Source of the DNA: Sipunculus nudus
Taxonomy: Eukaryota; Annelida; Sipuncula; Golfingiida; Sipunculidae
Length of the DNA stretch: 64,000 bases
Direction of reading: 5' to 3'
Assembly: GCA_026874595.1 (NCBI GenBank)
Contig: CM049313.1
Location: 36,896,159 to 36,960,158, forward strand
A program made the position numbers and the translations under genes. Below the pieces are notes generated by a model. It made no database searches. It was not told where the DNA came from and saw nothing but the letters and a program-made list of their open reading frames with translations. Positions 1 through 11,394 of the stretch are shown piece after piece (the stretch's first letter is position 1; every line of letters begins with the position of its first letter).

Positions 1-1
1 G

Positions 2-133
2 TTAGTGCAGCCTTTACCTGCTGTACAAGAGACTGAAAAAAAAACTAATGGTTATACCACCTTTTCAAACTTATCTTCAATCGCAGAACCCTGGCTAGGA
101 TACTTACCAAAAAGCTGTGCTATTAGACCACAG
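2..133 (+). CDS. Partial internal coding exon ending at a strong splice donor
   Basis: Reading from base 2, 44 codons are open and run to CAG at 131-133, followed at once by GTGAGTAA, a near-ideal eukaryotic 5' splice site. The other two plus frames have stops (TGA near 34, TAG near 93). The exon ends in phase 0. The peptide starts LVQPLPAVQETEKKTNGYTT and ends PWLGYLPKSCAIRPQ. It is hydrophilic, rich in S, T and P, and has no membrane segment or domain I recognise, so I give no function. The window begins inside the exon, so its acceptor is not visible. A competing minus-strand donor-like word (GTAAGTATCC in reverse complement, near 97-106) has no convincing exon behind it. If real, the downstream sequence is a long intron of this gene. 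Confidence 0.45.
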
Positions 134-2572
134 GTGAGTAAATGGTTGGCTTTACTGGTGGTGTGTAATACTGTGGTGTAGGTTAGGGGACCAGTCATGG
201 TCTTAAACCAGTCTCCAGACCATTTTTTTCTCTCATTCTTGACCTGGAAGCAAAATGGATATAGTCTCTATCCTTGTCTCAACTTCAAAGACCATGAAAT
301 GAAAAATATATTATATGAAACCTAAATATCTGCTTGGTGGTTTATATAATTTACAAATTATACAATAATGCTAGCACACATGCTTGGACTTCTGTTAAAC
401 TTAATATTTCCTCAGTACAAGAGGATATGTATTCGACACTGCTTGATATAGTCATCTGCTCACTGCTGGCAACTATAGTCTTATATGTCAACATCTCCCC
501 CAAAACATACCTGTAGAAGTTCTTTGTGGAAATCCCAGTGCAAACCTTATCAGAAATGAAAAAATTTTCGAACAAGTATTTTCATACAAAGAAGACACAA
601 AAAGGTTCAAAATATAAAATGCCCCATCATTTCCCACGTAAGTGATATTTATAAATTCATAATCCCTGTATTCTTGGACATGAAACACAGATGCAACACA
701 AACAATTAATCTTCAATATTTTCCCTCCATTTAATGCATTATGAAAATGATGAATAATTGCTACCATTATTACTGAGAAAATCTTCAACTTACCTTCACT
801 TTCCCAACATCCATACCACCCTATATCTCACCTAAACTCAATAGCAACCAAACACTCTGAATACTGCCATCATATATTTTTAGTGGAAACTTTTGGGAGA
901 GAGTCAATTTACCTATTTGGTAAATGAAGAATATGAAACTGATCAGAAAATTGCTACAATGTAGAAATATAATTTTGCAATAGTCTTTTATTTCCTCAAC
1001 TTAATTCTTTTGAATGGTATTTCTTAAAAAACCCAATTATTCTATTTAAAATATATTTCTGATGAATGTTCTACCAACATTTAGACTCCTTTTTACAATG
1101 TAAATGGGAAATCTCTGGCATCAATTACATTCTGTTTTATTCCCTGAAACTCTCAGTGTCTGTGAGCACTTAATACATACTTTGGTTGTTTAAGAGTTAT
1201 ACTTTAAACTAACAAAAACGCACCTTGGGCAAAGCCTACCATACCAGTTGTTATCAGTGATTGGGTCAGTAGATCCAAACTCATCTGTTTAAATGATGGT
1301 GAGACTTTGACACTCCTAATCAGCTCCAGTACAGAGAGGTTAATGTTCAATAATCAGACTCAGTGGACATCAAGCCTTTAGTGTCTTAGACAATGAAGCA
1401 TGAAGGAGAAAAAGTGAGGTAGCACTGAGCATGGTGCAAGTAATTCTACAAACACATGGTATACTGGTCCACATACATGAATTTGGAAGCATTATTCTAA
1501 CTTTAAATAGCAACTTGAATTATGATGTTATAAATGTCATTTGGTTTCTAACCTCATAGACAATTTTTTTCAGTGATGCAACCAAAGAATGCTCAATCAA
1601 TTACCACAATTGGTGAGTTCTGGACATGATAAATGAATCTGAAATTTACATTATGAATACATCTGAACTTAGGTAACAGGGTAATTTGTACAAGTAGTAT
1701 TTGTAAGCTTGCAATGTATAACTGTGTGGCATATGTTTTTAATGTGTAGGTACATACTAACAGCACTTTTTCACATGTGCTTGCATTATTGTATAATATG
1801 TAAATTAAATAAAGGGATGTCAATACAGAGGGAGATGGGGGGCACTGTATATATCTCCCTCCCCTACTTTTTAGCAAGGGGTGTGTGTGCTTTTAGTATT
1901 CTTGAAAAGAAATTTTGGTATGATAAAGTTTTCATGATTACTGAACCATACCATGCATTTAAAGCAATTTGATTTGTTGAATAATTAAAGGGATCTCTAT
2001 ATTACTTGGGGTATCTGCAGGATATTATCTTTGTCAACTTGTAGTTTATTTTATGAGTTGGTGGTATTATTTGTTGGCTGCCTTGGAGATGTTCGTGTAA
2101 TTTTGGAGACTGTATCTGCATAGTAGATAAGCAGTAGGGAGCAGTTTTTTTTCAGTGTAGGATCAGAGCTATCTAATTAACCACATCACTCATCAGAACA
2201 CTGGCAAGTTATAATCGATACACCTCATGTAATTAGCAAAATGCCAACAAGTAACCGCTACTCTGGTGTCAGCCTGCCTCCCATCCATCAAACAACAAAC
2301 ATCCTCAGCATCCTGAAGAAGTGCACTCCAAAATCATATCAATATCTGAGCAGACAGCCTTTTCTCATTCTGTGTAGTGGTAAACAGACGTCACAAATGC
2401 AACCTCCATATGCCACCGAAAATTCATTCTGCAAAGAATCTTTCAACTTGAAACTTGTGCACTGTGTACTTAAAAAGGCCTACAGGCCTAATGCGAACCT
2501 GTTTCAAAGTTTGGGAGTATGAATGTTTATTTTTAAAATTTTAATACTGATCCTTTTAATGTCCTGTATATC
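134..2572. other. Unique AT-rich sequence, probable intron
   Basis: No repeat, RNA gene or credible ORF is visible. The short ORFs here (about 60-94 codons) have no recognisable motif and overlap on both strands. A microexon-like element lies at 1574-1612 and is listed separately. Confidence 0.4.
1574..1612 (+). other. Possible 39-nt microexon
   Basis: A pyrimidine-rich acceptor ending TTTTTTTCAG (to 1573) and a donor GGTGAGTTC (GT at 1613) bracket 39 nt. Two of three frames are open. The phase-0 frame, which is what the exon at 2-133 would need, begins with TGA, so joining the two would terminate the protein. It may be a chance pair of splice-like signals, a poison exon, or part of another transcript. 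Confidence 0.15.
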
Positions 2573-3162
2573 TATAGTCCGTCCCAAAACCCCTGTCCGC
2601 ATGTTTTTTCACGATAATTATTTTAAAAACATTTTTTAAAAATGCCCTTTTGCCTGAAGTAGATAAACGGATATTCCGCCGATTTTGTGTAAAGAAGTTA
2701 TATATCATGTAAAATGTATTTACTTTGCGACTCTTTTGCGTTATTTTTGCTGAAATACTGTGAATGGCGTTTTCCCGGCACTGCTGGACAGTACATTCCT
2801 CCATATTGCACTTTCCATGTCTATGGCTGCGTTTGGTGATTGTTAGACAAAAGTGACGTCACAAAGACGTCACAGTGGTTGGTCGCGCGTCAACTTCAAT
2901 TGACTGACTTCATAAGTTTGACTGGCTTGTTTATTATCAGTTCTCAGGCAAGGAATAAGTCGTAAACCCTGTATCATGTTTTGTCATATTTTGGATTATT
3001 CGTCTCATACAAAATAAAAGCAAGGTAAGGCATTACTTTTTACGCAGGTAGTCGGTGGAATAGCTCCTGCAAATCTTTGGACAAGAAAGGTTTACACTGC
3101 TTTACTTGTATAAAAAATTATCCAGGAAAAACATGCAGACACAGGTACTGGGACGGACTATA
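2573..3162. mobile_element. Non-autonomous DNA transposon with about 50-bp terminal inverted repeats
   Basis: The left end begins TATAGTCCGTCCC (2573-2585) and the right end is its exact reverse complement (3150-3162). Similarity continues inward for about 50 bp through a GCATGTTTTT block. The terminal TA on each side suggests a TA target duplication, as in Tc1/mariner-like elements, but the superfamily is not certain. The roughly 590-bp interior has no transposase. An 82-codon minus-strand ORF (2556-2804) spans the left end and looks fortuitous. The interior holds a cluster of CRE-like TGACGTCA words near 2854-2874. Confidence 0.7.
2853..2876. promoter_or_regulatory. Paired CRE-like TGACGTCA palindromes
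   Basis: A full TGACGTCA palindrome is followed a few bases later by GACGTCAC, inside the inverted-repeat transposon. CREB/ATF factors bind this sequence in animals. Function here is not shown; the motif may simply be transposon sequence. Confidence 0.3.
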
Positions 3163-3990
3163 CCTTAATCATTATGATTTCAGCCAAATGGATGTTATGG
3201 ACCTGCAGGTTTTAGACTAGGACATTTTAAAACTAGGATGTATCAGTCAGGATATTTCCGATATGTTCTTTTTGCCAGGGAGGAATATTGGGACAGATAA
3301 ACGGATAATTTGGCAGCATAGTTTTGGAGAAGAACATTTTAAAATGTTTTTTAGCTTTTTCCCTATAAAATCTAAGAACAATTGAGTTCCTATTTTAGCC
3401 TTGGTATTGAGTCACACCTACTCATGCATCCTGGAAAATGGAGGCTCAGCTTTCCCCCAGGTAAAGGGTACCTAATATGCCACATGTAACTGCACCACTG
3501 GCTCATACAGACTGAAACTTACCACTCCCTCTTACAGACTGAAAATTGACCTGTTGGCATATCTGAAATGGTTGGCAGTCTGCCAAATTATTTAGAGATA
3601 CAGAACATAACTTGACCTATTGTAAAATCTGACACAGTTGGCAGGTTCAAGATGTCTAGACGGTGTTTCTAGACAAATCGTCTAGACATCTAGACTGTAT
3701 CAGGACACCAGGCAGAGCCAGTTAAGTTGCCATGGTGATGTCTGGACTGCACCTGAGTGCACTGATTGACCTCTTGACTTGACATGTTGAAACTTACCAT
3801 GCTGCAATTTCTGTTTTTAAACACTGAAAGACTTTTTCAATTGGCTACACTGCTTTTTTAAAGCTGCATTTACCCATTCTATTCTTATAAAACTGACAGA
3901 ACAATACCATTGAACAACCCTTGTAAAATTTAAACCAATCAGCTTAACAGTTCCTTAAAAAAACAGTGTATATCTAGAAGAGTCTAAACT
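3163..3990. other. Unique sequence containing a short perfect hairpin
   Basis: Mostly non-repetitive. Two minus-strand donor-like ACTTACC words (3519, 3792) have no open exon next to them. The hairpin at 3650-3691 is described separately. Confidence 0.35.
3650..3691. repeat. Perfect 13-bp inverted repeat with TCTAGA core
   Basis: AGATGTCTAGACG (3650-3662) is the exact reverse complement of 3679-3691, with a 16-nt loop that itself contains TCTAGA. A further TAGAC follows the right arm. Confidence 0.6.
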
Positions 3991-5085
3991 TACATTTTTG
4001 TTTGTAAAAAACAGATCAATGTGGGTGGCACCACCAACATCTCAATTTCAGATATGACTTATGTGCCAAACATTGGCATAAAATTTGGTGATGACAGATT
4101 TTAAGTTTAGTATGCTTTTTACACAGAGGACAAAGTTAAACCTCCTGTGACTCAACAAAAAATCACCAAACTGGAGCCATTCAAACAAATTTGCGAGAGA
4201 TTGTTCTAGGGATCATTTCTGTGAAATATTGGACAATTTGCTCTTAAAAGTTTCGTAGAAGAAGATTTTTATATCTTTTTTTAACTTTTCATGTATAAAA
4301 TCTAAGAAAATCACTGAATCAAAACCATTTGCAAATTTGAATTATCAACACCTAAGGATCATTCATGTGAGAGATTAAAGAATTTGACCCAGTGGTTTTT
4401 GAGAAGAAGATCTTTGTAGCCAATGAGTTGAAATGGGCTATTATAACATTAGACTATATTCAGCTTCCCATAACTTGGTCAAAAGTCACTGAACAGAGAC
4501 CATTTGAACAAATTTAAGAAAACACTACCCTAAGAGCATTTCCATTTAATATTAAACAATTTGGCTTTACGCTTTCAGAGAAGAAGTTTTTTGCAGCCCT
4601 CTGTATGCTTTGGGCATCATTGACCCCCGTACAAAAAGACCAATGCAGGTGGTGCCACCAATTTCTCAATTTCAGATATGACTCATGTGACCAACATTAA
4701 CATAAAATTTGATGATGATAGCTCCAGCCATTTCTGAGATTGTAATTTAAGCATGCAAATGCTTCCCGTATCTTGGTAAAAAGTCATCAATTTCGAACCA
4801 TTGGAATAAACTTGAAAGAGATTGTTCCAGGAAACATTTCTGTGAAACACTGGACAATTTAGCTGGACAGTTTTAGAGAAAAAAGATTATTAAATGTTTT
4901 AAATCTTTTTATCTGTAAAATCTAAGTTAATGCAGATACCCAATAATAAGCACAAAAAGTTTCACATGTGACTAGCTCCGATGGTTTCTGACTTACAGCC
5001 ATGGACGGCGGACAGCCAACCTTGGATGGCGGAGGGTGGAGGGATGATGCAGCGCCATCGCATAAGCTCACAGGTTTGCTAAAAA
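3990..5085. repeat. Dispersed repeat complex: two about 620-bp units, GGACGG-type tail
   Basis: The segment from 4017 (GGTGGCACCACC, then CTCAATTTCAGATATGACT) recurs from 4640 (GGTGGTGCCACC, same following words), and both continue with similar text through GAGAGATTGTTC, CATTTCTGTGAAA and AATCTAAG. Shorter related subunits lie between them. The complex ends near 4985-5080 with GGACGGCGGACAG, TGGATGGCGGAGGG and CCATCGCATAAGCTCAC. It is non-coding, divergent and of unknown class. The same central palindrome occurs in repeats at 12, 40 and 49 kb. Confidence 0.6.
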
Positions 5086-6505
5086 AATATTTTACAAACC
5101 ATACAAGTTAAAAGTAACCTGGCATTGACTTGCTTTGTGGTGCTACCTATCTCTCCTATGTCACACAGGATTTATTCTACAGAAAATCCCTCATGTATGT
5201 GCTATGTATTCATTTATTATACAAAGAATTTTCCAGTACACTGAAAAGTTAATATACATTAGACACTAGCTGTTTTCAGTGGTATATCACCACAAAGTGT
5301 TATATATGTTATCCCATATATGACTAGTAGTATGTTCATCTGATCTGGTTTAACACAGATTTAAACAGGCTAAATACACTTCAAGATATCATGAGATTTC
5401 AATGACTTTTTCATGACCTAAAACAATTTGTTTCCTTATGACTTAGGGTACATTGGCATGATCTGTGATTACAGATATTTTAATTAACTCATTACAAATT
5501 AACTTGCATAAAAAGAGCCTAAATGAAAGACATTCTTCGACAGCCTGCAAATAAAACTAATGATTAAAAACTTCATAAATTTCTCATGACTTTTTGAAAA
5601 AAAGAAGAAAAATCATGACTCTATAAGGATGACTTTAGAATTTAGGTTTAATATGAATATTTAACTGTCACATTGCCATGGAAGTTTCATCCCAATACAC
5701 AGGGACAGTGCTACAGGTAAGGCATTGGGATTCCAAATGAGAAGAGGACAGAGGATGAGTGCTTCTGGCTAAACAGAAACAACAGGTGATATTCCTAAAG
5801 GTGAATCAGGGGTAGAGTATTTTAAACCAGGCTTTGGAAGCCCAGGGCAAAATGTGGAAGACAGCAGTCTTAAATGCCACAGCTGCAAGGGATTACTCAT
5901 TTAAAATCATTTATAAAGTTTTCTTACATCACAGGAAGAGGATAAAGACCCATTCACACATGACTTTAGTGAATGTTGGCCTTCTGTTTGACATACGAAG
6001 GAAATGTACAGTTATTTGACACTGTCATTTAAAAGATATGAAACATCCTAATGTGTGTACAGGAGAAAAAAAATATACGATGTTCTATGATTTCCCTCCA
6101 GTATGCTTTAATGTTATTGTTCAAGTATATATTGAAATAGTGATTGCACGAGGGACCATTATAGGTGGCATAACGCATTAATGCTAAGAGACTCCTGTAC
6201 CCTGTGAGAAAAGAAAGTGAAAAACAAGAAAATGAATTGCTCCATTTCATTAAATATTCTCACTGATATTATCAGAAGTTCCAAGTGTGAAAGTCAGACA
6301 GAATAAAGATATGAGAGAAACAAAAGTTTCTGGTATAAAAGTGAGAAGGATATGGACTAATGCCTAAGGAAAAGGGATAAATATAACCATTTTATACAAT
6401 ATAAGTTATATTTATTGTGTCTTTACTACATTATGTTGGCGGTGGCAGTGGTAACTTCTTGTAACATTTCCTGATGATGAGCTCTATTTAAAGTTACTAT
6501 ATCTT
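5086..6505. other. Unique AT-rich sequence
   Basis: I see no gene or repeat. A CAGGTAAGG donor-like word near 5714 has no convincing acceptor or open exon. ORFs at 5834-6019 and 6029-6250 look random. Confidence 0.35.
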
Positions 6506-6834
6506 GTTGGCTGTGATAGTTCTGCTTGCTGTGGTAGTTCTGCTTGCCTTGGTAGTTCTGCTGGCTGTGGTAGTTCTGCTTGCTGTGGTAGTTCTGCTTG
6601 CCTTGGTAGTTCTGCTTGCTGTGGTAGTCCCGCTTGCTGTGGTAGTTCTGCTTGCCTTGGTAGTTCTGCTTGCTGTGGTAGTTCTGCTTGCTGTGGTAGT
6701 TCTGCTTGCTGTGGTAGTTCTGCTTGCTATGGTAGTTCTGCTGCTGTGTTAGTTCTGCTTGCTGTGGTAGTTCTGCTTGCTATGGTAGTTCTGCTTGCCT
6801 TGGTAGTTCTGCTTCCTGTGGTAGTTTTGCTTTC
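6506..6834. repeat. 18-bp minisatellite
   Basis: About 18 copies of TTGCTGTGGTAGTTCTGC, with CTGTGG alternating with CCTTGG and CTATGG variants. Because 18 is a multiple of 3, it creates an 82-codon run reading LLAVVV repeats. That is a by-product of the period and I do not call it a gene. Confidence 0.9.
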
Positions 6835-8439
6835 TGAGTAATATAAAGTCATATTATGATATGTAAATATGCTGTTTCAGCATCTATTGTATTTCTTCTT
6901 CAAGCTTATCAGAACACCACTGGTTCACCCTAGAAAGACAGGTCATGCTCATCCAACTAGCTGTTATCTACAATATTCTGGTGATGAAACTCTCCAGATA
7001 CTTGATAAGGGAGCTAGATTAAGGTACTTCAGGTACTTAAATAGCTGTAATTTAAACAGGAGCCAAGGAATCAAATGTATACTGTTATGAATAAGATTTA
7101 AGAAATCAAAGAACATGTAAATTTTCAGGGATTCCAGGTTAACTATTTCACATTGTAGCAAAAATCTGATCTCATTACAAGGTTGATCTAGTTATCCCAC
7201 TGACTAGAAAGTGTGAACATTTAGCAGCCCTACCCCTCAACTGGTCTATCATGATATGAAATATATTTTACATAACAATATTTTTCTCCTTAATGTTTGG
7301 TCACTTTCCTTTAGCCCAGTCAGCACCTCCTATTATCTGACACCACTTCATTAACATACAGAATATTCTTTCAGAAATTTTTCTTCTTCAGAACTCTCAG
7401 TAAAGGAAACCTGCCCCTTATACACTAAAACAGCCAATACCTCCTATCCTACTTTACTTTGTTATTGTGGAGCACTGACTCACATGAATATTCATGAAGG
7501 TCTACCACCAATTAACATGAAGGTCTGCAGTGAATGATTTGTCCTGCTCTAGTTTGCCAATAATCCCAGGTGTAAGCAAAATGCAGCTTCAGCTTTTAGT
7601 TTATATATTTTTGTGTATATCATGGGAGACCTTTTTTGCAGGAGGCCCCAGGCCAAGAGGCTCAGCTTAACGTGACATATCGCAGGAGTAAAAAAAGAGC
7701 ACATAACAGAGAATAGATTCACTGAACCAGATACAGTCAATATATAAAAGTAGTAATATAATTTATTATAAAGCTTCACTTTAAAAGGCGATGGGTCAAA
7801 GAGTCAAGGTCATAGTATCAGTTATGATGGAAAAGGATATTAATTCTCTTGACTTTAGGAATGGAAAAGGGATTCCTGATGTTACTGATGGTAACTGTTA
7901 CTGGTTCAACAGGCTGCCAATGCCAAGGTCTCTCACAAAGCGGTAATTAAAAATAATGACTAGACAGATACTGATTCACATTTGATGATGAAAATCATAA
8001 TTCTCACAATTATTTCACCCCTGTCAACATTAGCAGTTTATCAGACCACCAACTGATGTGTTTTCAGTGCGGATCTGTAGACAATGATGATAATCAGGGT
8101 TTTCGTAATTATTTCTCTTGTCATTTATGGTAGTTTATCAAGCTGACTCTGAGGTGTTTTCAAACTTGGTCTGAGGATGATTACGACTCATAATCATAGT
8201 TTTCATAATTATTTGCTATCTTTTGTGGTTATCTAGCTGCCCTCTGAAAGTTAATCTGCAGATCGTTAAGGATAAACATGAGTATTACAAAATGTTTAAT
8301 GAAAACACTGGCACTGCCGGCAATGATAACGAGTTAACAAAAACTAGAGAACTGGTTGTAAAGCAGAAAGAGATCAGCCAAACATTCACACAGTCATTAA
8401 AATAGGGATATTTATTCGTGGAACAAGTGGTCCCAGTTT
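6835..8439. other. Unique AT-rich sequence
   Basis: No supported gene. There is a loose recurrence of TCATAATT and TTATGGTAGTTTATC-like text between about 7950 and 8230 (CAATTATTTC, GTAATTATTTCTC, CATAATTATTTGC), suggesting an old, decayed duplication with spacing near 90 bp. Confidence 0.3.
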
Positions 8440-8704
8440 GCCGATGTAGAATGGATTTATGTGGTTTTTGTGTGCATTTTTTACTGAATATCAAGCCCAC
8501 CCTTGGGGATCTGTCGATCGCTGGTGGTATGCAAAATATTGCTGTCCATTGGGAATAAGGAAATATCATGGCTCGTGGCAGGTAACAATTCACAGGGTAG
8601 AAATGAAGTGTCACTGGCTTGTTTTCCCACATGAGAAATGGTCTTCAGTAGTTTGGAAGGTGTCTTTTTTGGTGATTGGTAGGGAAACAATGGGTGTCAT
8701 CTGA
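8440..8704. promoter_or_regulatory. GC-balanced island, candidate conserved non-coding element
   Basis: Less AT-rich than its flanks, with no repeats, and open reading on both strands (8459-8704 plus, 8285-8632 minus), which argues against either being a real protein. Contains ATGCAAA (octamer-like) and CCATTGGG (CCAAT-like). Regulatory status is inferred from composition only. Confidence 0.2.
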
Positions 8705-10599
8705 TAACACATTGATTTATAATGTAGGATTTCATTATGAAAAAGTGCACAAGGTCCCCCATGTTTCAGTAATATATATTAGCCCTGTCGCAGACCTAAC
8801 ATTATCATCATTTAGGTCATAAAACATAGATAGGACAGGGATCTCACTCACTGACACATGAATCAAAACCATCTCACCTTCCTAACGAGAAAAGTTCCTC
8901 TTGAAAGTCTTCAAGGACAGTGATTATCTGGATGTAAAATATAAAGTTTTTATCAAAATAAGATACTAAACTGTCCAATTATCAGTGCCAATCAGCCATG
9001 CATCGTAAGTAAATACACTGTTCAATTTCAAATAATGATAATACCTAAGGAAAATACTTATACAAGTATATACTTTTTTTCTTGAACATACATTTTACAT
9101 GTAAAATATCCAGACCTATGCAATTATCTCAACCAAAAATTTAAAAAAATAAAAAGCAGAAAAAAAACTTCTGAGGCAAATTCATGCAGAATGTAAATTT
9201 CCCTAAGAAGAAAAGAGAAATTCATAATGACAAATCTGAGGCAACAGTCTGCTAAAAAGTAGAAAAGACAAATTTATGGAGAGGCCAGACACAAGGAGCA
9301 CCAACTAATTGAAAAATCAATGCATTCCAATTCAGAGGTAACAATTCTACCAAAAAATATTGATTTAGACCAGCTGGATTCTTGCTGGATTCAGCAGAAG
9401 TTAATTGGCCGGACGGCGAGAACATAAAGCACCGAAGATGTCACACTACTCCTCTTGTTCCACTTCTGGAAACTGTTGGACACATAACATTCTGGGCTTT
9501 TGTTCTGATTTATCATGGTAACTATGGAAATAATCTTTTGTTGTCCATTTTTAGTGTTGAAATCCAAAGACGGAGAACAGTTGCTGTTTCAGAACTTTGT
9601 TTTAATTAAGACCAATGAATCAAACCAAAGTTATTGAATTAAGACCCAAATTAAGTCACTTCGCCCCTGGTAACTCAAAGCCCTGCAGGCCAGACAAGTT
9701 TTTTATACTATGAGCATTAGTTAGAAAAGCTTTGTGAAAGAACTCTCTTTTCTGTGCAAAGACAATGGATAGAAAGTCATAATTACAGAACAAAAACTCA
9801 GATTGTACCAATGCAGTGAATATGAGATGCTTTTGGCAAGGTCCAAAACAGAGACAATACAGCAAAAGAGAAGTCAGCAGGCTTAATCATGCACTGATAA
9901 GAAGGTACTAATAATGCTGGAACTGGGAATAAATCAAAGCCAGAAACAATACACAAGCTGAAAAATCCCTTGAGACAATTTCAAAGTGAGCAAAAACATA
10001 GACAGAAGAAACATCAATTGAAATCAGGTAAAAGTAAGGACAATACAATAAGGTGGATAACCTTTGTGAGCTTCTTGGAGATGGCCTAATAGAGTGGTGG
10101 ACTGCACCTAGTCGAAAAACAGACAATGCATGTTATATTATAGACAGAGAAGTAGAGTCCATAAATAAAACAAAATGGTATATTTATGAAAGCAACACAT
10201 AACCGATACACACCAACAGTGAAAATGGATGTCTGTGAGTAATTACTAGTGCAATATAATTTAATGGCAATGGACATAGTTTAAACATTTTCAACATTGT
10301 TATTGCATAAACCCTGTTTTGTGTTACGGCATATCACTAAAGGCAATGGATCATAATTTATTGGTACTTTTAATGGAGAAGGGTTATTTTCAAAATGCCA
10401 TGTACAAATAAGTCCAAAATCAAAAAGTAAATGAGAAGAAAGCATTCATCACTGAATCAAGGAGGCATTGTAAAGGCAAGTAACATACTCTACATTTTAG
10501 GGGAAGTTAAGAATGAAAAACTCATAAGAGACATACTTGAGGATGCCTCGATGAGAAAGGTAGTATATGAGTAAATGAGTAACTTTTAATGGAAGAAGT
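8705..10599. other. Unique sequence with a small GC-balanced patch at about 9370-9560
   Basis: No gene or mobile element recognised. The patch near 9370-9560 (GGCCGGACGGCGAG and following) is more CpG-containing than its surroundings. A 75-codon ORF there (9382-9609) has no recognisable motif. Confidence 0.3.
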
Positions 10600-11095
10600 C
10601 AATGCATGATCAGGAGATAGGAAAGTCTGGGTGGAAGAACTCTAGGATGAGGATGGGAGAGAGCAAAAGGAAGCAAAATTCTGGATGGAACAGCTATAGG
10701 ACTAAAACAGAGAAAAGAAGGGAAACACTCTTAATGGCAACAGCTCAAGGACCAGAGGAGGAAAAAGCAACAGAAATTTTGGAGGCAACAGGAGAGGGGA
10801 AATGCTGGTGGGGACAGTTCCAGGATCAGAAGAAGAGAACGGAAGAAAATTTCTCTTGGTGGGAACAGCTTCTGGACAAGAAGAGGGAAAAGAACGGAAA
10901 TTGTGGAGGGGACAGCTGCAGGATCAGGAGAGAAGAAAGCAAGGAAACTTGAACTTTTGGAAAGGGAATTGGGAAAAAAGGCAAACACTGAAAGAAAGAA
11001 TTTTAGGATCAGGAAATGGAAAAGCTCTAGAAGGAAGCTCCTGAACCATGAAAGAAAGCATTATAAAGAAAATGGAGAGAGTGCTATATGAGCAG
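10600..11095. repeat. Decayed about 51-bp purine-rich tandem array
   Basis: At least five imperfect copies of a unit resembling ACAGCTNCAGGANCAGRAGA, then a GGAAA-rich stretch ending TGGAGGG or TGGTGGG (for example from about 10740, 10815, 10868 and 10911). The period of about 51 (17 codons) keeps frames open, giving overlapping 80-116-codon ORFs on both strands with QDQ, EEGK and GQLQDQE-like text. Frames shift between copies, so coding is unlikely. Confidence 0.6.
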
Positions 11096-11352
11096 AAGCA
11101 GAAGAGGAAGGTACTGGAGAATTTTTTCAGTCAAGAGAAAAAATTGCCTCAGTATTCCAGGACCATGAAAGATAGGAAACCCAGGTTAGATGAAGTCCAG
11201 TAGAAAGTAGAGGGATGAATAATAAATAATGCATCAGGGGAGAGATACAGGATTAAGACATTCAAAAGCATGGAAAATTTGCAAGGGGATAGATTTGAGA
11301 TCAGGAGAGCCTTCTTGAGGAAGGTTTTATGGATGTACATAGGAGAAAACTA
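11096..11352. other. Unique purine-rich sequence
   Basis: Continues the purine-rich bias of the preceding array without clear repeat units; no gene seen. Confidence 0.3.
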
Positions 11353-11394
11353 GATGTGTCGGAACGACACGAATGCCCCCGCCTGGGGCAAATT

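Noticed and set aside
5690-5720. Splice donor CAGGTAAGG near 5714
   Set aside because: No acceptor with an open frame behind it.
6504-6752. 82-residue hydrophobic plus-strand ORF (LLAVVV repeats)
   Set aside because: It is an 18-bp minisatellite read in frame; the period, not selection, keeps it open.
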